Assembly (NCBI RefSeq): GCF_019898765.1
Contig: NZ_JAIOKB010000001.1
Coordinates: forward strand, 1 to 64,000
DNA length: 64,000 nt
Reading direction: 5' to 3'
Origin: Sphingomonas yunnanensis
Lineage (GTDB): Bacteria; Pseudomonadota; Alphaproteobacteria; Sphingomonadales; Sphingomonadaceae
Shown piece after piece: positions 17,989 to 27,900 of the stretch. The notes below the pieces were generated by a model. The model searched no databases. It had not been told where the DNA came from and saw only the letters and a list, made by a program, of their open reading frames with translations. Both the position numbers and the translations under genes were made by a program. Each line of letters starts with the position of its first letter. Position 1 is the first letter of the stretch.

Positions 17989-19490
17989 GGCCGGTGCGCC
18001 GCGTCGTCGTCGCCGGGGGCGGCACCGCGGGCTGGCTCGCCGCCGCGATCCTGACGCGCCAGCTCGGCGCGCTCGTCGAGGTGACGTTGGTCGAATCGGA
18101 GGAGATCGGCACCGTCGGCGTCGGCGAGTCGACGATCCCGACGGTGCGCGCCTTCCACCAGCTCATCGGCATCGACGAGCAGGAGTTCGTCCGCGCCACT
18201 GGCGCCAGCTACAAGCTCGGCATCTCGTTCGAGGGCTGGTCGCGGCCCGGCGAGCGCTACCTCCACTCCTTCGGCACGCTGGGCCGATCGACCTGGATGG
18301 CGGATTTCCACCATTTCTGGCTGGAGGCACGCGCGCAGGGCGTCGCGGAGGAGATCGGGGCCTATTGCGTCGAGCATGAGGCCGCGCGCGCGGGGCGCTT
18401 CGCCGGACCGCCTGCGGCCTCGCTCAACTACGCCTTCCACTTCGATGCCGCGCGCTACGCGCGCTACCTGCGCGAGCGCTGTGAGCGCGACGGTCTCGTT
18501 CGCGTCGAGGGGCGGATCGATCGCGCCGAGCGTGACGCCAGCGGCGATATCGCCGCGCTGGTGATGGCCGACGGGCGCCGGATCGAGGGCGACTTCTTCC
18601 TCGACTGCACCGGCTTCCGCGCGCTGCTGATCGGCGAGACGCTCGGCGTCGGCTATGAGGACTGGACCGACTGGCTGCCATGCGACCGCGCCGTCGCGGT
18701 GCAGACCGCCGCGACCGGACCCGCGGCCCCCTACACGCGCGCGATCGCGCACGATGCCGGCTGGCAGTGGCGCATCCCGCTGCAGCACCGCCTCGGCAAC
18801 GGCATCGTCTACAGCAGCGCCTATCTCTCCGACGATGCGGCGCGCGCGCGGCTGCTCGACACGGTCGAGGGCGAGGTCTTGATCGAGCCGCGGCTGATCC
18901 GCTTCCGCACCGGCCGACGCGAGCGCGCGTGGGAGCGCAACTGCGTCGCGCTGAGTCTCGCCGGGGGCTTCGTCGAGCCGCTCGAGTCGACCAGCATCCA
19001 CCTGATCATGATCGCGCTGACTCGGCTGCTCCAGCTCTTCCCCTACGACGGGGTGACCGAATCGCTCGCGGCGCGCTTCAACGACATGGCGCGCCGCGAG
19101 ATCGAGGGCGTGCGCGACTTCATCATCCTCCACTATCACGTCAACCAGCGCGACGAGCCGTTCTGGCAGCGGCTGCGCGACATGCCGCTGCCCGACAGCC
19201 TGACGGCGCGGCTGGCGCTGTTCCGCGAGGGCGCGCAGGCCTTTCAGGCGAGCGACGAGCTGTTCACCGTGACGTCCTGGGTCCAGGTGCTGCTCGGTCA
19301 GCGGCTCATGCCCGAGGCGCACAACCGCGTCGCGCGCATGATGCCGCCGGGCCGCCTGGCCGCGACGCTCGCGGAACTCGGCCGCGACGTGACACGCCAG
19401 GTGGCGGCGCTGCCGACGCACCAGCAGTATCTCGATCGGCTCGTGGCGCCATCGCCGGCGATGAGCGTGCGCTTGGGCGGGGCGCGCTGA
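17985..19490 (+). CDS. Flavin-dependent tryptophan-halogenase family protein
   Basis: A 501-residue flavoprotein starting at GTG with a 4-nt overlap to the cupin gene. Near the start VVVAGGGTAGWLAAAIL is the FAD-binding GxGxxG motif. GASYKLGISFEGW holds the Lys equivalent to the catalytic Lys of PrnA-like halogenases, and GWQWRIPLQ is the WxWxIP motif that separates halogenases from monooxygenases. GGFVEPLESTSIHLI is the conserved second motif. Members in TonB-receptor clusters of this type have no proven chlorinating activity, so the substrate is open. Confidence 0.9.
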   Translation: MRPVRRVVVAGGGTAGWLAAAILTRQLGALVEVTLVESEEIGTVGVGESTIPTVRAFHQLIGIDEQEFVRATGASYKLGISFEGWSRPGERYLHSFGTLGRSTWMADFHHFWLEARAQGVAEEIGAYCVEHEAARAGRFAGPPAASLNYAFHFDAARYARYLRERCERDGLVRVEGRIDRAERDASGDIAALVMADGRRIEGDFFLDCTGFRALLIGETLGVGYEDWTDWLPCDRAVAVQTAATGPAAPYTRAIAHDAGWQWRIPLQHRLGNGIVYSSAYLSDDAARARLLDTVEGEVLIEPRLIRFRTGRRERAWERNCVALSLAGGFVEPLESTSIHLIMIALTRLLQLFPYDGVTESLAARFNDMARREIEGVRDFIILHYHVNQRDEPFWQRLRDMPLPDSLTARLALFREGAQAFQASDELFTVTSWVQVLLGQRLMPEAHNRVARMMPPGRLAATLAELGRDVTRQVAALPTHQQYLDRLVAPSPAMSVRLGGAR

Positions 19491-19739
19491 GCGAGGCAGC
19501 TCCTCCTCGCACTGGTGGGTGACAGGAGAGGCGGGCACGGGCATAGCTGTGGCATGTCGCGCTGCGCCCCCCGGCCGCGCGTGATCCCGCGCGCGCTGCG
19601 CCGCTGGCCGGCCTGGTCGCGCTGGCTCGTCGCGCGCGTGCGCTCGATCGCGGCGTAACGCTGACATAGCTGGAAGGAGAGGGCGGAAACCCCGCCACCG
19701 CCGGCGCTGATCGCGAACCCGCAGGTCGCACGATCCGCC

Positions 19740-19758
19740 GCTGGTGACCCCTACGGGA
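19740..19758. other. Distal attachment site (attL)
   Basis: Perfect 19-bp copy of the tRNA-Glu 3' end including the CCA complement, lying 250 nt after the halogenase stop codon. The gap from 19491 to 19739 shows no supported gene. Confidence 0.88.
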
Positions 19759-19901
19759 GAAATCGCCATCGTCGGAAAACGGCGGAAATCCGCGGATTCT
19801 AAAATGGCGTCCCTACGGCTTCTATACCTGGGGGCCCCACTGATCCTTATACCAGCGACACGTCCGCATCGCGGCGGCGCCACGACGGAACGGCCGTACA
19901 T

Positions 19902-19928
19902 TTTCTGGATGGATGAGTCATCCAGAAA
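19902..19928. repeat. Hairpin in the left-end gap of the island
   Basis: The 314-nt stretch between the left attachment site and the ABC ATPase stop codon (19759-20072) holds no supported gene. It has a perfect 10-bp inverted repeat (tttctggatg / catccagaaa) with a 7-nt loop. The bases tttctggatggat recur at about 49567 beside the inner recombinase gene, so recombinase arm sites are one possibility; a terminator for the minus-strand operon is another. Confidence 0.45.
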
Positions 19929-20072
19929 CGGCCGATCCCCGAAACGTCAGTCGCAGCCGCTTGGCCTTTCCCACGACGGCATTGCGGCTGACGCCGCCTA
20001 CCTGCGTGCCGCACAGCTATTCGTCTTTACGAGCCGTCCTGTCGCACGATCACGTTGCAGGCTGAATGGTGT

Positions 20073-22487
20073 CTACGCCGCCAGCAGCGACGTCTCCTCC
20101 CTGAAGCTGTACCGCCGCGACAGGCATCGTGTGTCCTGATGCGGCCCTCGGGCCAGCTCGAGCGTGAGCAGGCTGTCGTTCGGGAACGCGGGGCTAAGCT
20201 CCAAGCGGAGATATTCAAAAAGCTGGCGATCGTGGACCGCGATGACGATCTGCCGCCCGTGCTCCTTCGAGAGCGTGCGCAGAAGAGCGGCGAGATGGGC
20301 AATGTGGACGTCGTCCATGGACTGGACGGGATCGTCGAGGATCAGCCAGGGCAGCGTCTTCGGGACCGACAGGTGGAGCGACAGGAACAGCGTCAGCGCC
20401 GCGGTGTTGAGGTTGCCGGCGCTGAGCATTGCGCCCGGCGTGCCGCCGGCGGCGCCGCCAGCGCGATGGTCGGTGACGAGGCGCGGCTGGATGCGCTGAG
20501 TTGCCGCTTCGGGGATTCGGAACGCCGGAATGAACGGCTCCCCCGGCGCAAGGCGCACGAAGAGATCTCGCCAAAGACGGTTAAGCCGCTCGTTGAACGC
20601 CCGGCGGATGATGCTCGACCGGATCGCGTCGACGGCGTCGCGGATCTTTGTCCCCTGCACCCTGACCTTCTGCGCTCGCTGCTGCGCCCCGGTGACGATC
20701 TTGAGCGTTGCCTCGTGCTGCTTGAGCTCGTCCGATAGACGGTCAGCCCGCGACTGGAGCGAGCGGATCGTCGCGACAGCGCTGCGGCCCTCGCGCCGCA
20801 GCGATAGCCGGACCTCGAGCGTTGCGTTCTCCGCGTCAAGGAGGGCCTGAACCCGCTCGGCCGCCACGCTGAGGTCCTCGCCATCGGCGATGGGGGGGGT
20901 CGCGACGGCCACGGCGAAGTCGGACAGGGTCTGGCGGGCCGCGGTCAGCGCCACGCTGCGCGATTGCGCCTCGGTGACGGCACGCTGCGCCGCGACTTGA
21001 GCGGCGCGCAGCCGCGATCCTTCCTTCAGTGCGTCGAGAATATCGGCGAGTTCGGCGCGAGCCGAGTTCGAGTCCGCGGCGGCGCGGTCGAGTTCGGCTA
21101 GCGTCCGCTCGTCCGGGATCGCGTCGATCAGCGTGGCAATTTCACGTTCAAGCCTGTCGACGAGCGCCTGCGCCTGCGTGTTCATACGCCCGAGCTCCAG
21201 CAGACGCTGGGCTGAGGCGGACAGGCGCCGCACCTTGCCGTGGACGTGCTCGACAAGCGTACCGGCGTTCAGCTCGGCATAATCGCGATCACAGACGGGG
21301 CAGGTCTCGCCGTCGATGAAGGCCGTCACTTCCGACAGGATTGCGGCGAGGCCGCCTGCTGAAGTCGAGGTTCCCGCCATCTCTCCGCTGATGGCCTTGA
21401 GGCGCGATCGCGCGACCTCGATCTCGCTCTCGGCCGTGGCAAGCCGCTCGGCGTCGGTCTTAGCCTTATTCGCGCGGGACGTTGCCTGGTCGGCGTGAAG
21501 TGTCAGGTGGCGGATCGCAGCGTCGCCGAAGGCCGCCATGTCGCCGGGCATTGGCGTAGCGGGTAGGATTGCCTCGATCTTCGAGCGAAGCGCCGAGTAG
21601 CGCTCTAGGTAGGTTGCGGCCCAGCGCTCGTACACGTCGGACGACGACTCCGCAGTGAAGGATGCGGACGGACCTGCGCCTGCCGCTCGCACGAGATCCC
21701 GCCGAATGGACCCCAGTTCACGTCGGCGATCGATGATCACCGCAAGGCGCTGTTCGTCGTCGGCTGGCAGAAGCGCCTGCTCGATGGCGTCTAGCTTGCG
21801 GTCGTCGAGGTTCACGACGAGCCCGAGAGCGTCCGCCGCCTTTTCGATGGCCGACATCTGGAAACCGATGTCCTCGATTATCTGGAGCAGGCTGAGCTTC
21901 TGGTCCTTGATGAGCGCGTCGAGCCGGGTCTTCTCCAGCTCGTTATCCGACCAGCCATCCACAACCTTGCGGACGTTTCTTACGTCCCCGAGCGGCTTCA
22001 GCCCGGCTTCGATGGCATCGAGTCGGTCCAGGCGCAGCAGTTCGCCGACGAACTTCGCCAACGGAGAGTTCGCGCCGCTTCCGGAATCTTGGTATATCTG
22101 AAGGAGCTGCCCGAGCAGCGCCTGCGGCAGGTAGCTGCGCTCGCTGAAGAACGACGCGAGCGTCGCGTCCAAGGAATTTGATGTCGCAATTCCATCGCGG
22201 GACAGCGTCGCGCCATAGGTGGCCGCGCCTGTACCCACCGTCGCTACCGACACGTTGCCCCGTGCGGCGGAGCGGTGCATCAGCTGCGACGCGTAGTCCG
22301 GGTCTGCCCGCCGGAGCGACTGGACGCCTCCCGTCAGCGCAAGCTCGATAGCTGACAGAAGGCTCGTCTTGCCGGCGCCGTTCTCGCCGTGGATGAGCAC
22401 GACTTGCGCGTCGAGCGGCGCGTGCACGCGCCCGCGTATGCTGCGGAAGTCGGTGACGTCCAGTTCCTTGAGAAGAAGGTCGGTCAT
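20073..22487 (-). CDS. SMC/RecF-type ABC ATPase with zinc hook (804 aa)
   Basis: Predicted DNA- or nucleoprotein-handling ATPase. Walker A GENGAGKTS is at residues 34-42. A long coiled-coil middle is broken near residue 396 by CPVCDRDY, a Rad50-like zinc-hook CxxC. The C-terminal part has the ABC signature LSAGN (about 687), Walker B WLILDDPVQSMD (about 715-726) and an H-loop in IVIAVHDRQLFEYL. It starts inside the end of the 204-residue gene (4-nt overlap) and is the last gene of the operon. The trio SIR2-middle protein-ABC ATPase resembles 'ABC three-component' conflict systems, in which the ABC protein is the sensor; that reading is inference. Confidence 0.85.
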   Translation of the reverse strand: MTDLLLKELDVTDFRSIRGRVHAPLDAQVVLIHGENGAGKTSLLSAIELALTGGVQSLRRADPDYASQLMHRSAARGNVSVATVGTGAATYGATLSRDGIATSNSLDATLASFFSERSYLPQALLGQLLQIYQDSGSGANSPLAKFVGELLRLDRLDAIEAGLKPLGDVRNVRKVVDGWSDNELEKTRLDALIKDQKLSLLQIIEDIGFQMSAIEKAADALGLVVNLDDRKLDAIEQALLPADDEQRLAVIIDRRRELGSIRRDLVRAAGAGPSASFTAESSSDVYERWAATYLERYSALRSKIEAILPATPMPGDMAAFGDAAIRHLTLHADQATSRANKAKTDAERLATAESEIEVARSRLKAISGEMAGTSTSAGGLAAILSEVTAFIDGETCPVCDRDYAELNAGTLVEHVHGKVRRLSASAQRLLELGRMNTQAQALVDRLEREIATLIDAIPDERTLAELDRAAADSNSARAELADILDALKEGSRLRAAQVAAQRAVTEAQSRSVALTAARQTLSDFAVAVATPPIADGEDLSVAAERVQALLDAENATLEVRLSLRREGRSAVATIRSLQSRADRLSDELKQHEATLKIVTGAQQRAQKVRVQGTKIRDAVDAIRSSIIRRAFNERLNRLWRDLFVRLAPGEPFIPAFRIPEAATQRIQPRLVTDHRAGGAAGGTPGAMLSAGNLNTAALTLFLSLHLSVPKTLPWLILDDPVQSMDDVHIAHLAALLRTLSKEHGRQIVIAVHDRQLFEYLRLELSPAFPNDSLLTLELARGPHQDTRCLSRRYSFREETSLLAA

Positions 22488-23098
22488 GCTTTCTCCTCCT
22501 CCTCTTTTGCGAGCGCTGCATCGATCAGGCTAGCGATCGCCTCGGAAACGGCCTCTTCGCCGCGCTCCGCGGCGTCCATGATGGTCTTGATTGTCGCTCC
22601 ATCGACAACGTTCTTCAACGCCTTCTCCAGCTGGTCCTGCGCCGTGCCGTCCTGCTCGTCGGCGGCCGGCTGCGGGATCGACAGGGGCAGCAGCACGCGG
22701 ATGCTGTCTTCCAGGCGATCGAAGTCCGGTGATCCCGATGCGTCGAAGGGAAGCGTTTCGACATGCAGGACGCGTGCGGTGTCCGCCAGCGCCTCGACGT
22801 CTCCGGGCAGCGTCGCTCCCGCGAGCACGACTGTCAGGACGTATCGCGATGCGGTGACGTCGAGCGCGCGGCTCAGTGCCTGGATCCTGGCACGAACACG
22901 CGCGCCGTCGATGTCGCCGAACGAACCCGCCGTGGTGTCGACAAGAAGCACGAGGTCGAGGGCCCGGCCGTGCCGACCTCGAAGCGCCCCGGTGAACTGG
23001 AACTCGACGCCAGCCATCCTGAACGGGGTCGGCAGGTCGTCGTATCCGGCGTCATTGAGGTGCTGTCGGATGGCGGCGATCAGGGGCGATGAGGTCAT
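22484..23098 (-). CDS. Unknown middle protein of the SIR2-ABC trio (204 aa)
   Basis: Not recognised. Begins MTSSPLIAAIRQHLNDAGYD. A central alpha/beta-looking core contains RALDLVLLVDTTAGSFGD and SRYVLTVVLAGATLPGDVEALAD. The C-terminal third is helical, ending in a charged tail (ALAKEEEEKA). It overlaps both neighbours by 4 nt (ATGA), so the three proteins should be made in fixed ratio and probably form a complex. Position and size fit the 'middle component' of three-gene ABC systems, but no family signature is clear. The DLVLLVD strand could belong to a nuclease-like fold; unproven. Confidence 0.7.
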   Translation of the reverse strand: MTSSPLIAAIRQHLNDAGYDDLPTPFRMAGVEFQFTGALRGRHGRALDLVLLVDTTAGSFGDIDGARVRARIQALSRALDVTASRYVLTVVLAGATLPGDVEALADTARVLHVETLPFDASGSPDFDRLEDSIRVLLPLSIPQPAADEQDGTAQDQLEKALKNVVDGATIKTIMDAAERGEEAVSEAIASLIDAALAKEEEEKA

Positions 23099-24849
23099 AA
23101 CAGCACCTCGGCGGCGAAGGACGCGCGCAGTTCGTCAATGTCGCCGGACGCGCGGAGGAGACTCTCAACGCTCACATGCGAGGGAGCGAGCGATCCTGTC
23201 CGGCCCGGCGCGCTCGATGGTGACCTACTCGAGCGAGAGGCCATAGTGAGATGCCAGGTGTCGTCGGAGTGGATGACGAGGGAATTGTCGTTGGCGTACG
23301 CGCCGTCGGCCTGGAGGCGGATCGCTTCCGATGCCGACTTTACCAGGAAGACGGGGCGAACAGGCGCTCCAGCGCGATTAGCCTGAAGCGAGGCGACGCC
23401 GGCGGAAAGATCGTCGTCCGCTGGCGATGCGAGCGACCACTGCGCTGTCGACCGGCCATGCTCCAGCAGCGCGACCACGATGGCGAGATGCCCGAGCCTG
23501 CTAGCTCGGGCGTTTTGGTCCGTTGCCAGCAGGCCGATGGTGTTCGGACTGATCGGCTCGTAGGCTGCCGGGTCCTGCGGGAGCTGCCCGCCCCGGAAGA
23601 CGGCCACTGCGCGTGACCATAGATTGATACCCTTGTTGACGGCAGGTGTCCGGCTCTGATCGGTCGCGTCGACGACGGCGCCGTCGGCCATCTGGTCGCG
23701 AAGCGCGTTTACGGATGAGGCAAGAGAAGCCAGAAGCGGACCTCTGCCGGTAGCGGCGAGCGCGAGCCCCATCAGGCAGTTGAGCTTGTCGGCGACCATC
23801 TTGAGCACCAACGCCACCAGCATCTGTTCGCCCCACGCCCGCATGTGGCTGGCCGCGTTTATAGCTGCGACGTTTCCGTTGTAGTCGTCGCCGTAGACGA
23901 TCCGCAGGACGTCGCGTTGACCCTGGGTGATTTGTTCCTCGCAGAACACGTGGCCCGGGGCATCCGGCGCGCATGGCCAGGGCCACTTGTGAATTCCAGT
24001 CGCGGCGGCGAACACGCCCTGCAGGTTCATGTCCTGGATCGAAAGACCGAGGACCATCGTCTTGCGGTTCGTGGCGATCCCGAGCACCTCGTTCCGCATG
24101 GCGGCGAAGTTCGGGTTGTTCGGCCACATTGCGATCTGCGTGTGGCTGCCGGTAAGAAAACGGCGATATCGCCCTTCGTCCTGCTCGGCGTGGATGATGC
24201 ATCCATGGAACTTCAGCAATCGCGCCAAACCGGGCGGATCGCGGAGATGGTCTGGATCGACGACGACCTGAAGGATTCCAGGAATGCCGCCGCCGAGACG
24301 GTCGATGGCGGCTTCGATGAAACCGTCCCAGTTCCCGGATGCAATGGTCTTGACGGCACCCTCGAGTACGAGGAGCGCGATGCAGAGGTGCGCCGCCGCA
24401 GGCGGTGGCGGATTTTCGAACTGGCGCCGGATGTCGATCGCCATCCAGAGGACGAAGTCGCCAGGTTCGGTACCGACGCGAATATCGAGAACGCGGGAAT
24501 AGCTGTTCCAAAGCGCGCTGACGATCGCATCGTGGGCGCCCCATGTCGCGAACGCCGAGTGGAGGTCGGCGCCGACTGCCGCTCGATCCGTACCGGCTAG
24601 TTGTAGAGCCTCGTCCAATGCGGGCATGTATCCGGCTTCGGTCGTCGGATCGACGGCTCGAACGCGAAGATACTCCATCGCCGCTGCGATGAGACCGCCG
24701 AGGCTCGGTGCCTTCCGCGAGATCCCCGATCCGACCCACAGTGCAAATTCGCCGTTCTCAACCGCGCTCGCGGTTGCGGCGAATTCGCCATCGAGCTTCT
24801 CCAGAACCTGGCGCACGGTGATATTGGTCGCGTTGGGTGCAAGACCCAC
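23095..24849 (-). CDS. SIR2-like domain protein, predicted NADase effector
   Basis: 584 residues. The N-terminal SIR2-like Rossmann domain shows WVGSGISRKAPS (NAD-binding GSGIS at 40-44), SGNWDGFIE near 170 in place of the usual NWD motif, KFHGCIIH near 213 with the catalytic-type His, and LGLSIQDMN near 275. SIR2 proteins in defence loci (for example Thoeris ThsA, DSR1/2, SIR2-APAZ) degrade NAD+. The C-terminal 250 residues are not recognised. The start is GTG at 24849, with GGGGAGG six nt upstream. A 109-nt gap separates it from the helicase gene, so this trio may have its own promoter. Confidence 0.82.
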   Translation of the reverse strand: MGLAPNATNITVRQVLEKLDGEFAATASAVENGEFALWVGSGISRKAPSLGGLIAAAMEYLRVRAVDPTTEAGYMPALDEALQLAGTDRAAVGADLHSAFATWGAHDAIVSALWNSYSRVLDIRVGTEPGDFVLWMAIDIRRQFENPPPPAAAHLCIALLVLEGAVKTIASGNWDGFIEAAIDRLGGGIPGILQVVVDPDHLRDPPGLARLLKFHGCIIHAEQDEGRYRRFLTGSHTQIAMWPNNPNFAAMRNEVLGIATNRKTMVLGLSIQDMNLQGVFAAATGIHKWPWPCAPDAPGHVFCEEQITQGQRDVLRIVYGDDYNGNVAAINAASHMRAWGEQMLVALVLKMVADKLNCLMGLALAATGRGPLLASLASSVNALRDQMADGAVVDATDQSRTPAVNKGINLWSRAVAVFRGGQLPQDPAAYEPISPNTIGLLATDQNARASRLGHLAIVVALLEHGRSTAQWSLASPADDDLSAGVASLQANRAGAPVRPVFLVKSASEAIRLQADGAYANDNSLVIHSDDTWHLTMASRSSRSPSSAPGRTGSLAPSHVSVESLLRASGDIDELRASFAAEVLL

Positions 24850-24958
24850 TTCATGCCTCCCCGATCGGCATGACGAGCGTCACCCGGACATGTCAGATGC
24901 TATGCACGATCGCATTGGGAAGCAACGCCTTCTGGCGAATCACCCTGGAGTTGCTCCA

Positions 24959-27900
24959 CTACGCCTCGACGGGTTCAGGTAATCCTTCGAGCGGAAATGA
25001 AGCGCTGCCCGGCGTCCAGAAGTCGGTGTGGTCGAAATGGTTGGCGTAGAACCCGCGTGACAGGGTTGCCCGACGACGACGCCTGGACGTCGGCTCCTCG
25101 ACCGCGAAGTCGTCGCCGTCCAGCCGCTGGAGCTCGTAACCCTGCGGCATGAGCCGTGGCTGAGCTACGATCGCCTTCAGGTCCGCTATCGACAGGGCGG
25201 GCCGCCCCATTTCCGGCATGTCGCCGAGATCGTCCACATCGTCGATATCGACGTTGGGCGTGTCCACGACACTTATCGTGTGCGCGACCATCGCGTCGAC
25301 GTCGACATGCGCGCCGGCGAGAGCCAGCGACCCGATCTCGCGGCTGATCGCCGACAGGATCGGCTGGAGGCCACCGACCATGTCCTCAAACAGCTTGATA
25401 CGGCCGGACAGCGCGAGATAGACCTCGGTCTCGACCGTGTCGTGATAGTGCAGGTTCACGATGCGGATGTCGTCGAAGCGCTGGCCGAGGCGGTCGATGC
25501 GACCGATCCGCTGCTCCACGCGCATCGGATTCCACGGCATGTCGTAGTTGATCAGAGATCCGCAGAACTGGAAGTTCAGACCTTCGGCGGCGGCGTCCGT
25601 GCAGAGCAGGATATCGCCCTTGCCTTCGCGAAACCGCTTCTTGATCTCTGCACGAGACACTAACCGCCAACTGCCGTCCGGCATGCGTATTTCGCCACCG
25701 CGGCCGGAGAAGCAGATGACCTCGCGACGGGTCTGATCGGCAAGCCAGTCACGCAGTCCGTCCATCGTGTCGGTGTAGCCGGTGAACACCATCGTCTGCT
25801 GATAGCCGGCCGCCGCCAGCTTCGTGAGCTCGTCCTTCAGCGCGCGGGCCTTCGTGTCGATCGGCAGTCGTTCGAGATCGGCGAGAATGTCGCGGATTGC
25901 GGCGCTCTCCAGCAGCCTGCGCGCAACGTCCTCCTTCTCCCTTACCTCGTCGGTCTCGACCTCCTCGCCGCTCTCCTCGAGATCGAACTGGTCGTCGTCG
26001 ACCTGCCTCTCGAGCCGCCCCTGAAGGCTGTGCCCGAGCGCTGCGAAGCTGGACGACAGACGCTTGCGGTAGATCGTGAGCACGAAGCCGATTGCGGTGC
26101 GCTGCGACTGGTCCGCGTTCTGGTAGGCGGACCGGATGAAGTTCTCGACGCGCTCGTAGATGTCGCGCTCGGCCGGCTCCATGTGGATGAAGCGGTCCTG
26201 CACGTCGCGAACGGCGATCCGCGCCTGCAGCTTGCCTTCTGCCTGGTAGCGTCGAAGCAGCGAACGGGTGTGGCGGGACATGAGCGCGGCCACGGGCGTC
26301 CACCGCTTCATGATCCGCACCGCGGCAACGCGATCCTCGCCACTCAGCTGACGGCGCGGAATGGACGGTGCTCCACGAAGTGCCGCGACGATCCTCCGCG
26401 TGCGGACGACCGACAGCGTCTCGCCTCCCGTTCCGCCCATGCGAGCTGCGCGCTCAGGGGCCAGCGTACCATAGAAGGCTTCGGTCGCCTGGAAGAGGCG
26501 GACACAGTCTTCCATCTTCTCGACAGAGAAGTGCGGGTCGGCGAGTGCGGCAAAGTAGCGCTCGTACGCGACGGCATCCCACTCGGGCGGGAGCCCAAGC
26601 AGCGACAGCAGATCGTAGAGCTCGAGCGCATGCGTCTGCAGCGGGGTCGCCGAAAGCAGGATGAGACCGTGCGCGCGGTATCGCAGGTCGCGCAGGAGCC
26701 GCATCAGCATGTTCGGCGTCACGCGCCCGCCGGTGCGCTTCTGCCGCGCATGATGCGCCTCGTCCACCACCACCAGGTCGTACGGCTCCGCATCGAGCAG
26801 CTCGGGTCGTCGATCGCTCCGTCTGGCGAGATGGCTCGACATGATCACGAACGGCTCGGCCGACCATGCGTCACGCGTCACGGGCGTGTCGACGATGGAC
26901 TGCGTCGCGGCATCGTAGCGGCGGAAGCTCCTGCCGTCGTAGATGGGCCAGTCGAGCGCGAACTTCTCGCGCAGCTCCGCCTGCCACTGAGTGCAGACGT
27001 TCTTGGGCGCAAGGATCAGGCCACGCTTCAGCCGGCCTGCCAGCCATGCCTGGCGGACGAGCAGCCCCGCCTGGACCGTCTTGCCGAGGCCGACCTCGTC
27101 GGCGATCAGCAGCCGCGGCGCATGGTCCGACGCATCGCCGTACATGCGCAGGAAGGCGCGACGCTGGTGGGGCCATGCTTCCACCGGCGACGTGGCCTCG
27201 CCGACCCATATTCCGCCGGTCGAGTTCCGGGCCGCCGTTCGCACGCGGTGCCAGAGATCGGCGCGCTCCTGGTCCCAGTCGTGCATCGGCACCAGCGGTG
27301 CCGTGGGCGCGGGAAGGACGATGGGCTCCGGATCAGGCTTCGGCTTCTCTCGCAGCCGCGCGGGCAGCTGATCGTCGGGGGGCAGGAAGCGGAGCAGATC
27401 GAGCCGGACTGCGGTAGGCACGTCGTAGGTGCGGATACGCTCTGCGCGATCGGCCCAGTACGTGGCGAAGGACCTGTCCTCCTCGTCGACATATTCCACG
27501 TTGGGCGTCCAGGACTTGAAGACGGTGAACGTCTCGCCGTTGTTCATCCAGCCCTGCACCGTCTCGTTGATCGATCCGGTGAACGCGATCCGGTCGCCCG
27601 TCTTGTCCTCGATGATACCGGTCTTCTCGTGGAAGATCGCTGTCCCGACGACCGGCTCGCGAGTGACCGGGTCGCAAGGCAGCGCGACGCGGACGTCGAG
27701 CATTCCTCGCGCGACCAGCCAGGCGAGAAGCTCGAGCGCCTCGCGCTCGCTGGACGACACCGTCTCAGGAAGGCCGAAGTCGGCCTTGCCGGCTACGACG
27801 TCCATCATCGACATGCCGCGTTCGATCGCCTCGACCTCGCCGTCGTCGAGCGTGCAGCCTACGAGCAGGCGCATCCTGCCCTGATTGAGCGCGAGATGCT

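Noticed and set aside
19554..19658. 34-codon Arg/Trp-rich open frame before the left attachment site
   Set aside because: No ribosome-binding site and no known relative; cannot be told from chance in GC-rich DNA.
19744..20139. 131-codon frame at the left island end
   Set aside because: Starts in the attachment site, crosses the end of the ABC gene, and lacks protein-like composition.
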